Virus record (IMG/VR): IMGVR_UViG_3300032893_000041
Location: 1 to 64,000 of that record
Length of the DNA: 64,000 bases
Direction: 5' to 3' (one strand)
Source of the DNA: a virus
Shown: piece by piece, positions 26,314 to 32,393 of the stretch
How positions within the stretch are numbered: the stretch's first letter is position 1
Layout: every line of letters begins with the position of its first letter
Translations under genes and position numbers: made by a program
The notes under the pieces: model-generated
Told to the model about the DNA's origin: nothing
The model's database searches: none
What the model saw: only the letters and a program-made list of their open reading frames with translations

Positions 26314-26499
26314 TTAAAACAGGTCGATGAGCAAGTCGATCGGTCCGCGCGAACACGAGCCGTCCGGTCGTCCGTCATACTTGCCGTCGAAGGCGTTTTT
26401 GCAGATCGACTTGTAGATGCCGCCCTGCACGAAGCTGTTGCCGTCCTTAGCCGCACAGGCGCTCAGCGCCAGGGCGACTATGACCAGTGCCTTTTTCAT
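26314..26499 (-). CDS. Small lipoprotein
   Basis: 61 residues from the ATG at 26499. MKKALVIVALALSAC is a signal peptide with lipobox LSAC (Cys15). The mature part has two further Cys and many Gly/Asp (KNAFDGKYDGRPDGSC). Likely anchored in a host membrane; in an early phage region, exclusion of other phages is one possible role. Followed by a terminator. Confidence 0.7.
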   Translation of the reverse strand: MKKALVIVALALSACAAKDGNSFVQGGIYKSICKNAFDGKYDGRPDGSCSRGPIDLLIDLF

Positions 26500-26539
26500 G
26501 TCAGTATCTTCTCTCACAAAGGAAGTCGATGGCGCCCCC

Positions 26540-26896
26540 TTACAGGGACGCCACCTTCTTGCCGTTCACGTCGATGGACTTGCCGTTACGGACGACGCCG
26601 CGCAGCGCGTTGCCGGCGGCCATGCGGCGCAGGCCCTCGTTGAGCTTCGACCAGCTATCCTTGATCTCGACGCCGTTGGCTTTGGCCACCTTGATGACCT
26701 CGTCGGCCGACAGACCTCGCAGGGCCGCCGATACGCGGTCGCCGTTGTCGATGACCTTCTTCTTCTTACCGTCGGCATCCTTGATCTCGGTCGCCTCATA
26801 CTTGTACTTGCTGCGGTCGATCACGTCGCCGGCAGCATCAGCCTTCGCGGCCTTAGGCGCTGCCTTCTTGGCGGCCTTCTTTGCACTCTTTGCCAT
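26540..26896 (-). CDS. Basic Lys/Ala-rich protein, paralogue A
   Basis: 118 residues from the ATG at 26896 (GAGAGGAACCCC upstream). N-terminal tail AKKAAKKAAPKAAKADAAG resembles histone-H1-like or nucleoid-protein tails. C-terminal domain: GLSADEVIKVAKANG then KLNEGLRRMAAGNALRGVVR, shared in pattern with the genes at 27781 and 28743. Probably DNA-binding. Three diverged copies in 2.6 kb point to gene duplication. Confidence 0.6.
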   Translation of the reverse strand: MAKSAKKAAKKAAPKAAKADAAGDVIDRSKYKYEATEIKDADGKKKKVIDNGDRVSAALRGLSADEVIKVAKANGVEIKDSWSKLNEGLRRMAAGNALRGVVRNGKSIDVNGKKVASL

Positions 26897-26935
26897 GGGG
26901 TTCCTCTCTTTGTCTAAGCGTTTCTGCGGCAAGTA

Positions 26936-26964
26936 ACAAACCATAACCGGCCTTATACTGTCAA
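26936..26964 (-). promoter_or_regulatory. Possible promoter (weak -10)
   Basis: Minus strand TTGACA (26959-26964), 17-base spacer, GTTTGT (26936-26941) in the 81-bp gap before paralogue A. The -35 is perfect, the -10 poor. Confidence 0.4.
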
Positions 26965-26977
26965 CCGGGTTGGTTCA

Positions 26978-27589
26978 TCAGCGGTCGGCGTCCGCGTATG
27001 CTTCGACCGTCTGGTTGTACCAGTATCGGACCTCTGTAGTCACTTGCCGCTGGGTATTGTACAGCGGCCCGTCGTTGTGAATTTCGATCCAGTTCATTCC
27101 CCAGCGCTTCGGATCGAGCCGCTTGCGGCTGTCCCACTTCTCCTGTTCCTTGGGTCCCCGGTGCAGCAGGACGAGCAGCATATGGAACTTGTGACCCACC
27201 GCTTCCACGACCGAGTCAACTTCTTCATCGAAGCCGGCGTCCGGGACGACGACCGACCGCTTTAACGTGGCGTACTGGTCGAGATCGTGTGCCATCATGT
27301 GTCCAAACACTCGCCTTCCCATGCGCGGCTTGGCCCAGCCTTCCGAGATGCCAATCATGAGATCGCGGACCTCGGCGTAATGGAGCGCCGGATGCGATTT
27401 TCCCTTATGATTCTCCACGATATCGTCGATGGTGGAGCGCGGCAGATTGAAGAAGCCGGCCAGGGCGCGACGGATTGGTTCAGCGAATCGGTGCTTTACG
27501 TATCCGTCGGCCACCAGAACGTTCGCCACGGCGGTATCCTTGCCGGCGCGCGGTGGGGCATTGACGAAGACTAGGGCGGGCTTCTGCAT
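26978..27589 (-). CDS. Deoxynucleoside monophosphate kinase-like protein
   Basis: 203 residues. P-loop NAPPRAGKDTAVANV (residues 10-24) with the GKDT form seen in phage dNMP kinases (T4 gp1/T5 types). HRFAEPIRRALAGFF and the LMIGISEGWAKPRMGRRVFG segment fit the substrate-lid region; VVVPDAGFDEEVD matches the conserved D-x-G/R region. It phosphorylates dNMPs to dNDPs. In a Z-genome phage it could also act on dZMP, which is an inference. Its start overlaps the upstream gene by 19 bases. Confidence 0.8.
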   Translation of the reverse strand: MQKPALVFVNAPPRAGKDTAVANVLVADGYVKHRFAEPIRRALAGFFNLPRSTIDDIVENHKGKSHPALHYAEVRDLMIGISEGWAKPRMGRRVFGHMMAHDLDQYATLKRSVVVPDAGFDEEVDSVVEAVGHKFHMLLVLLHRGPKEQEKWDSRKRLDPKRWGMNWIEIHNDGPLYNTQRQVTTEVRYWYNQTVEAYADADR

Positions 27590-27762
27590 TGTAATATTTC
27601 CTCTCCTGGTTCAAACTGTTCGCATTTACACGATCTACACGAAATGGAACCAAATAATACGTCTTCATGGTCCTCCGCCGGATGACCACACACGCAAAAC
27701 AGACCCCGCCCATCTTGGGCGGAGTCCAGTTTCAGTCGGTTGTGATGTAACTTGTCGCCCAA
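27571..27762 (-). CDS. Small zinc-binding protein (CxCGH...CxxCxC)
   Basis: 63 residues, TTG start after GGGGGTG. FCVCGHPAEDHED and CRSCKCEQFEPG make a four-cysteine, two-histidine pattern common in tiny zinc proteins. An internal palindrome (27700-27726) lies inside the coding frame. Unknown role, upstream of the dNMP kinase. Confidence 0.6.
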   Translation of the reverse strand: MGDKLHHNRLKLDSAQDGRGLFCVCGHPAEDHEDVLFGSISCRSCKCEQFEPGEEILQCRSPP

Positions 27763-27780
27763 CGGGCATCACCCCCTTTC

Positions 27781-28389
27781 TTATTCCTCCGTGATCGGCG
27801 GGATGGTCTTGCCTCGGATGACGACCTTCTCACCGTGGCGCAGCATCGCGCGCAGCCGGTTCGAAACGTTCATCCGCGCCATGCCGGGGTTGAGGTCCTT
27901 ATACGACGGGTTCCACACGTCGTGGCGGTCGGCGATGTCCTCCAGAGCGTTCCAGTCGAGCGCGAACTTATTTTTCGCGTCCTTGACCGGCTTCAACACG
28001 GCCTCGCGCAGCGCCACGTCGAGGTCGTCGCCGGAACCGCCGCCCTTGTTCATGTACTCGGTGTGGTACTTGAGGACCATCACGCCCGACCGGCCGGTCT
28101 TGAGCGTCTTCTTGGTCGCCTCGGGGTCGCCGTTCACGGTCGCGGCCTTGCGCGCCTTCTTGGACTTCGCCTTCGGGGCGGCCTTCTTGGCCTTCGGCGC
28201 CGTGGCCGGCGTCGAGACCTGCGACTTGATGTGGTTCTGGATTTGCGCCATCAGCGCCTTGCCGTCCGTGCCGGAAACGGAAAAGCCGGAGAAGTCGTGG
28301 GTGAAGGTCATCGTGTCGTCATTGTTCAGGGCGATGCTGACGCCCAGCTTGCGAGCCTGCTTGGTGATCATGTGATGAAGCTTGGCCAT
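27781..28389 (-). CDS. Basic Lys/Ala-rich protein, paralogue B
   Basis: 202 residues, ATG with TATAGGAG upstream and its own promoter (28443-28471). N-terminal ~65 residues form a separate small domain; residues ~68-90 are a basic linker (KAKKAAPKAKSKKARKAA); the C-terminal domain has DLNPGMARMNVSNRLRAMLR followed by RGKTI, matching paralogues A and C. It also has YNKGGGSGDD-like glycine clustering. Likely nucleic-acid binding; possibly a phage nucleoid or regulatory protein made early. Confidence 0.6.
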   Translation of the reverse strand: MAKLHHMITKQARKLGVSIALNNDDTMTFTHDFSGFSVSGTDGKALMAQIQNHIKSQVSTPATAPKAKKAAPKAKSKKARKAATVNGDPEATKKTLKTGRSGVMVLKYHTEYMNKGGGSGDDLDVALREAVLKPVKDAKNKFALDWNALEDIADRHDVWNPSYKDLNPGMARMNVSNRLRAMLRHGEKVVIRGKTIPPITEE

Positions 28390-28442
28390 TTGGGTTCGTT
28401 CTCCTATAGGGTTTCGAGGTAGGGCGGATTGCCCGTCCCCTA

Positions 28443-28471
28443 AATATAAGCATTTAGAGGCCCCGCGTCAA
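28443..28471 (-). promoter_or_regulatory. Sigma70-type promoter for paralogue B unit
   Basis: Minus strand TTGACG (28466-28471), 17-base spacer containing GGGGCCTC, TATATT (28443-28448), then TAGGGGACGG. Same extended -35 and start-region GGGAC word as the promoter at 16856. Confidence 0.78.
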
Positions 28472-28491
28472 GTATTTACATGAATGAGAGT

Positions 28492-28746
28492 TCATGGACA
28501 TACCGTCAAGCGACGGTAGTCCTTCCAGGGGGCCTCTCGCCGCAAAAGTTCTCGAAATGCACCCATTTCGGGCGGCGCCACGTAATAAGAACCATCCGGC
28601 AGCCGCCGCGCCCGGCTGGCGCACCACGCCGATATGACCACGTCCTTTTCGAATTCCTTGGCGCGGGCCTCATATTCTCGCACGCCCTCCATCGGGTCGC
28701 GTGGAAAGTTATCGTATCCCCGCACTAACGTGGCAGCATGCTTCAT
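28492..28746 (-). CDS. Small early protein of unknown function
   Basis: 84 residues; ATG overlaps the upstream stop (ATGA). YEARAKEFEKDVVISAWCAS and LPDGSYYVAPPEM are the recognisable features; charged and aromatic, no known domain. Confidence 0.6.
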   Translation of the reverse strand: MKHAATLVRGYDNFPRDPMEGVREYEARAKEFEKDVVISAWCASRARRLPDGSYYVAPPEMGAFRELLRREAPWKDYRRLTVCP

Positions 28747-29117
28747 TTCGTCAGTACCTTGCCGGCCTTGAGCGCCGCGCGGATGGCATTCATGGCACGC
28801 ATCTTGGCCACGCCGCCGTTTGGCGCCCCGTCGAGGACGACCGAGAGGTTGTTGGTGGCGCAGAACGCCTTGATCTCGGGGATGGTCAGGCCCTTGGCAT
28901 ATGCGATGATGTCGTCGCCGGCCTCGAGCGGGTCTTTTGGTATGTTTTGTACATCGGCCGGACCGCTGGTAGCAGTTGCCGTCACGGTATTTTCTTTGGC
29001 CTTCTTCGCGGAAGACGCGCCGCGCCGCTCTCTGTCCTGTCCCATCTTGTCGTTCTCCGTGTATTCGGTTATGAGTTTCGGTGGATCGAAGTTCAGATCG
29101 ACGATCAGTCGTGGCAC
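28743..29117 (-). CDS. Basic small protein, paralogue C
   Basis: 124 residues from a GTG at 29117, with ATATAGGAGAAAGACCC upstream; the longer frame upstream overlaps another gene. N-terminus LIVDLNFDPPKLI, then a Lys/Arg/Ala linker. C-terminal GLTIPEIKAFCATNN and PNGGVAKMRAMNAIRAALKAG carry the motif shared with paralogues A and B. It lacks the last strand present in the others. Confidence 0.6.
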   Translation of the reverse strand: MPRLIVDLNFDPPKLITEYTENDKMGQDRERRGASSAKKAKENTVTATATSGPADVQNIPKDPLEAGDDIIAYAKGLTIPEIKAFCATNNLSVVLDGAPNGGVAKMRAMNAIRAALKAGKVLTK

Positions 29118-29137
29118 GGGTCTTTCTCCTATATGGT

Positions 29138-29419
29138 TCACTGTCCCGGGTCGATGTCCCCCAGCCCGGTCGTGGGTATGTACTTCCTTTCGTCCACGTT
29201 GCCCAGAACGTAGTTGGTGCTCTCCAGGTAGGCGACCTGGACCCACTCGCAGTGCATGGTGCGCAAGTTCTGAACGCGGACAGCCAAATCAGGAGTCATT
29301 TGATCACGGTATAGGCGTCGCATCTCCGGCCCGGCCACGACCTCCCATTGGGGCGGCGGCAACGAGCGGCGCCTGCCCCTGGGATTGTAGTAGCGGACGC
29401 CCTTCTGGAACACGGTCAC
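29138..29419 (-). CDS. Small basic early protein, GTG start
   Basis: 93 residues from the GTG at 29419, which overlaps the upstream stop (GTGA). RYYNPRGRRRSLPPPQWEVV then a mixed region with CEWVQVAYLESTNYVLG. No family recognised. Overlap spacing supports coding. Confidence 0.55.
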   Translation of the reverse strand: MTVFQKGVRYYNPRGRRRSLPPPQWEVVAGPEMRRLYRDQMTPDLAVRVQNLRTMHCEWVQVAYLESTNYVLGNVDERKYIPTTGLGDIDPGQ

Positions 29420-29652
29420 TGGTAGTGGCCCGGCAAGTAATCTTCCATGTCGAGCATCTCCATCAGGGCTTCCGCGTTGCTCCTGTACCGTGGGTACTTG
29501 GCGCGGTGAGCCTCGAGGTCTTTCGCGACGAGCGCCCATTCATCCTCATCCATGTCCGGCAGTTCGTACGCCACGAGCGTGGCGGGGTCGTCGGTGCCGG
29601 CGGCCTGCGGCTTGCGCCCGCTGGCCTGGAAAAACGTCGGTCCCTTCGCCAT
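29416..29652 (-). CDS. Small acidic early protein
   Basis: 78 residues from the ATG at 29652, one base after the upstream stop. PATLVAYELPDMDEDEWALVAKD and NAEALMEMLDMEDYLPG are acidic and helical. Unknown function. Confidence 0.55.
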   Translation of the reverse strand: MAKGPTFFQASGRKPQAAGTDDPATLVAYELPDMDEDEWALVAKDLEAHRAKYPRYRSNAEALMEMLDMEDYLPGHYQ

Positions 29653-29653
29653 G

Positions 29654-29860
29654 TCAGACCACTGCCGATAGGACGCGGGCATGGTTGCGAAGCGTGCGCG
29701 CCTCGCGTTCAATCTTCTCGGCCCGGTCCAGCATGACTTGCCGGAAGCAAGGCGGTGCGTCAGCGGACAGCACCCGGCTGGCGAGCGCGGTTGCCTTCAT
29801 GTGCCACAGCAGGCACTTGACGGCAACGGGGTCTCGGAGGACTGCCTTTCTTACCTTCAT
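29654..29860 (-). CDS. Small basic helical protein
   Basis: 68 residues. KVRKAVLRDPVAVKCLLWHM and LDRAEKIEREARTLRNHARVL indicate two or three helices, the last possibly coiled-coil. Ribosome site AGAAGGGACG. Unknown function. Confidence 0.55.
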   Translation of the reverse strand: MKVRKAVLRDPVAVKCLLWHMKATALASRVLSADAPPCFRQVMLDRAEKIEREARTLRNHARVLSAVV

Positions 29861-29873
29861 CGATCGTCCCTTC

Positions 29874-29954
29874 TCACATGTGAAAAAAGTGCAAGGAAAG
29901 CAAACCGCACCCGGAGAGGGAAGCGGCTAGCGTGAATATCAACACCCATTTCAT
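29874..29954 (-). CDS. 26-residue lipoprotein-like peptide
   Basis: ATG overlaps the upstream stop (ATGA). MKWVLIFTLAASLSGC is a complete lipoprotein signal with lipobox LSGC (Cys16); only ten residues follow (GLLSLHFFHM). After processing this would be a tiny lipopeptide, similar in scale to entericidins or phage exclusion lipoproteins. Too short for homology, but the perfect lipobox and coupled start favour a real gene. Confidence 0.6.
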   Translation of the reverse strand: MKWVLIFTLAASLSGCGLLSLHFFHM

Positions 29955-30151
29955 GAATTCCAATGCTCCATCATGGCGTGGATTTCATCGGCGCGATAGT
30001 TGACGATGGCGCCGTGCAGTTTCCGGTGTGCCGCCATCAACATAGCGTAGATGACGGCGTCCGGCGGGCTTGCGTGGCCCAGCGTCTCCGCCGCCTTGCG
30101 GGCGGCGGAGACTGCATTCAGTTCGTTTTCGCTGATGGCTGGATTGGTCAT
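29951..30151 (-). CDS. Small early protein of unknown function
   Basis: 66 residues from the ATG at 30151, overlapping the DUF2786 gene stop (ATGA). All-helical: ISENELNAVSAARKAAETLG, DAVIYAMLMAAHRKLHGAIV. No family recognised. Confidence 0.6.
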   Translation of the reverse strand: MTNPAISENELNAVSAARKAAETLGHASPPDAVIYAMLMAAHRKLHGAIVNYRADEIHAMMEHWNS

Positions 30152-31137
30152 GCGATCCTCGCTTGGGTTGACTTGTGGACCTGAGGGTCGAGGCCGATGG
30201 AGGCGCCGTCCGTATAGCCGGCGCAGTATCCGGAATGATCGCGGTTGTCTTTCCGGGTGCGGCCCGACGATCGGCCGGCATGCCGGCGCAGCCATTCCTG
30301 CCATTCCTTCTCGGCCTTCGCCTTCTGCGCGGCGGCTTCCTCCGGGTGCGCCAGTTCCCAGGCGGCCCGCTCCTCGCGGGCCTTCTTCGCTGCCTGTTCG
30401 GCCTGATAGCGGTCTGCTGCCCAGCGGGCTGACGTGCCTTCGCCATAAAGATGGTCGATGTTGGCGTCATGTTCCGATTGGGTGTAAGTCGCCAGATCGA
30501 CGCCCGATGACTGCGGCGCGGCGCCCGGATGCTTCGAGCGGGCGGCTGCTTCGCGCGCCTTCGCCTCTTCCGCCATTTTCATTTCATAGCGGCGCTGACG
30601 CAACTTCTCACCCAGGCGCTCGGCGACGCCTTCGCGATAGGACGCGGCCCAGCGGGTGAAGAACTGGGTATGGTCCTGATTCAGCCGGTCGCGTACCAGT
30701 CGCTCGATGGCCTGCTCCAGGTATTCGGCCATGATCTGCGTGGACACGACGTTGACCTTGCGCCCCAGCACCTTGTGCTTGAACGTCTTGCGTCCCATCC
30801 GGCGTTCACCATTAACGTCCTTGTAGACGGCTTGCTTAGTGTAGTCCATCTCGGTGGTTGCCCAGTACATGCAGAAGTTGAGTTCAGCAACCGACTGCCA
30901 CAGCGAGCGCTGCCACTTATACAGACCGCCCTTGAGTCGTACGTCACCGCGCGACTTGTCGGCCGGCGCGTCGCCGACGCTCGCCATGTCGAGATTATAC
31001 TGGGCCAGGAGTTCCTGGACCTTGGCCATGGCGGCGGCAGCCTCGGCTTCGTTCGGGTTGTTGCCGGCCAGGGCCAGCAGCTTCTCGATCTTGCGAATGG
31101 CGGCTTGGGCTTCCGGGGTGAGTTCCTGATTTGTCAT
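30148..31137 (-). CDS. DUF2786-containing protein
   Basis: 329 residues. The N-terminal ~45 residues (IRKIEKLLALAGNNPNEAEA, VQELLAQYNLDM) match DUF2786, found in phages and bacteria with unknown function. Residues ~70-180 form a second conserved domain (LYKWQRSLWQSVAELNFCMYW, FTRWAASYREGVAERLG). The C-terminal half is a long charged helix rich in Ala/Glu/Lys/Arg and ends with RSSGRTRKDNRDHSGY. Likely intracellular and possibly nucleic-acid-associated. Confidence 0.75.
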   Translation of the reverse strand: MTNQELTPEAQAAIRKIEKLLALAGNNPNEAEAAAAMAKVQELLAQYNLDMASVGDAPADKSRGDVRLKGGLYKWQRSLWQSVAELNFCMYWATTEMDYTKQAVYKDVNGERRMGRKTFKHKVLGRKVNVVSTQIMAEYLEQAIERLVRDRLNQDHTQFFTRWAASYREGVAERLGEKLRQRRYEMKMAEEAKAREAAARSKHPGAAPQSSGVDLATYTQSEHDANIDHLYGEGTSARWAADRYQAEQAAKKAREERAAWELAHPEEAAAQKAKAEKEWQEWLRRHAGRSSGRTRKDNRDHSGYCAGYTDGASIGLDPQVHKSTQARIA

Positions 31138-31140
31138 GGT

Positions 31141-31356
31141 TCAAGTCCTCAACACGTAGTATTTGGCCTCGGCCAGCCCCCGGATGATGCCAGGGTTAGC
31201 CTCGATCTGCGCGGCCGAAGGAAGGACGACCGGGACGTAGCGACCCTGGCCGTTGACGGCGACCAGGGATACCAGTTCCTCGGGCAGGGCACTCAACTTC
31301 CGTAGAGCGCCGTCGATGGTGATGTAGGAATGGGCTTCGTTAAGGTTGATCTCCAA
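31141..31356 (-). CDS. Small early protein, TTG start
   Basis: 71 residues from a TTG at 31356 with TATAGGAG eight bases upstream and a promoter at 31391-31419. INLNEAHSYITIDGALRKLSAL, VSLVAVNGQGRYVPVVLP. First gene of its transcript. No family recognised. Confidence 0.6.
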   Translation of the reverse strand: MEINLNEAHSYITIDGALRKLSALPEELVSLVAVNGQGRYVPVVLPSAAQIEANPGIIRGLAEAKYYVLRT

Positions 31357-31390
31357 GGTCTTGCTCCTATATGAAGTTATCGGTCTCGTT

Positions 31391-31419
31391 TATATGGGTA
31401 TTCAAAGGTCCCATGTCAA
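31391..31419 (-). promoter_or_regulatory. Sigma70-type promoter for the DUF2786 unit
   Basis: Minus strand TTGACA (31414-31419), 17-base spacer, CATATA (31391-31396; ATATAA with 18). Preceded by CTATAC like the other early promoters. The rest of the gap to 31508 shows no gene and no clear terminator. Confidence 0.7.
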
Positions 31420-31508
31420 GTATAGGGGTGGCGCGTCACGTTACCCAAGGTCGAATCCACGGTGCGTGGGCTTGCGAACGGCCAAGCCATTGGACCCTGC
31501 CCTATTCA

Positions 31509-31772
31509 TCATTCACGCGGCGCGTCCTTCATGACGACGATGGTCTGGCGCCGGTCCTCCGCCTCTTGCAACAGACGCTTCTTGTAGGACTCGGTTGCCC
31601 CGAACGTGTTGGACAGCGGACCGCCGACGCGCAGAGCGCCCTGGCTGCCGACATATAGGAAGCCGCGCCCGCCCTTGTTCTTAAACACGACATACTTGCG
31701 GGTCTTCTGGTCCGGAGCACGCTCGTAACCCAGCGTCTCTAACGCCGCGATCAGTTCTGATTGCTTCGTCAT
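31509..31772 (-). CDS. Small early protein of unknown function
   Basis: 87 residues; ATG overlaps the upstream stop (ATGA). SELIAALETLGYERA then KYVVFKNKGGRGFLYVGSQGALRVG, which looks like a winged or beta-hairpin surface; C-terminal charged helix. Reminiscent in shape of small dsRNA/DNA-binding folds but not assignable. Confidence 0.6.
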   Translation of the reverse strand: MTKQSELIAALETLGYERAPDQKTRKYVVFKNKGGRGFLYVGSQGALRVGGPLSNTFGATESYKKRLLQEAEDRRQTIVVMKDAPRE

Positions 31773-32068
31773 GCATCACCCGTCTTATTATTTATTTCGG
31801 CCACGATCTTCACCCAGCGATTGAGAGATTGACGCGATGACGCGCGTTGAGCCGGCGTCAACATTGGACTTTGCAGTTTTTTAGTCAGGCGGCTGATCCG
31901 CTTCCTAGCGTACTCGCGGCGGGCGCGCATCTGCTCCACATATTCCTTAGCATGCGCTTCCGTCTCGAATTCTTCGACGTGGCCGTCATCGAATTCCAGG
32001 AACCACGGCCCGCCAAGGCCCAGCTCCTTAATTTCGGCAGCGCTAAGGTCGGTGCGATGGATTTGCAT
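31769..32068 (-). CDS. Small early protein with basic C-terminus
   Basis: 99 residues from the ATG at 32068, one base after the upstream stop. GPWFLEFDDGHVEEFETEAHA is a beta-alpha unit; the C-terminus is basic and helical (RRISRLTKKL-like, QRASSRQSLNRWVKI). Unknown. Confidence 0.6.
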   Translation of the reverse strand: MQIHRTDLSAAEIKELGLGGPWFLEFDDGHVEEFETEAHAKEYVEQMRARREYARKRISRLTKKLQSPMLTPAQRASSRQSLNRWVKIVAEINNKTGDA

Positions 32069-32069
32069 G

Positions 32070-32318
32070 TCACCCCTCGCAACCGCAGGAGGGGCAAACC
32101 GGCGACACGGAATCCAGCGGCTCTTCGAAGCCGCACTGGATGCAGACGGACAGACCTTTCGACTTATCGAGGCCGCGAGGGAAGACAGACGGAAATGCCC
32201 GCCGCACCCACGTCTGACAACGCAAAGCGAAGAACGGCGAGAACGGCCAGCGGGGCGCGAGGCCCACGGAGGCCGAACAGAAGAAATCCTCGAGACGGAC
32301 GACGAGAGAACGCAACAT
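32070..32318 (-). CDS. Small protein with C-terminal zinc ribbon
   Basis: 82 residues, TATAGGAG upstream and promoter at 32350-32378. The C-terminus CIQCGFEEPLDSVSPVCPSC is a clear CxxC...CxxC zinc ribbon. The N-terminal half is hydrophobic and aromatic. Unknown role. Confidence 0.6.
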   Translation of the reverse strand: MLRSLVVRLEDFFCSASVGLAPRWPFSPFFALRCQTWVRRAFPSVFPRGLDKSKGLSVCIQCGFEEPLDSVSPVCPSCGCEG

Positions 32319-32349
32319 GAGGTCATGCTCCTATAAAAGTTGAAGTAGG

Positions 32350-32378
32350 ATTAAAGCACACCCCGCCTCCGCCGTCAA
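32350..32378 (-). promoter_or_regulatory. Sigma70-type promoter
   Basis: Minus strand TTGACG (32373-32378), 17-base spacer, TTTAAT (32350-32355), preceded by AATATC. Lies directly downstream of the ribonucleotide reductase stop. Confidence 0.72.
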
Positions 32379-32393
32379 GATATTACAGGGGTC

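Noticed and set aside
27700-27726. Palindrome with a following TGTTTTG that resembles a terminator
   Set aside because: It lies inside the coding frame of a small zinc protein whose CxCGH/CxxCxC pattern is convincing; the T-run is broken.
31440-31500. tRNA-like GGTCGAATCC word in the promoter gap
   Set aside because: Flanking bases do not form a T-arm or acceptor stem.
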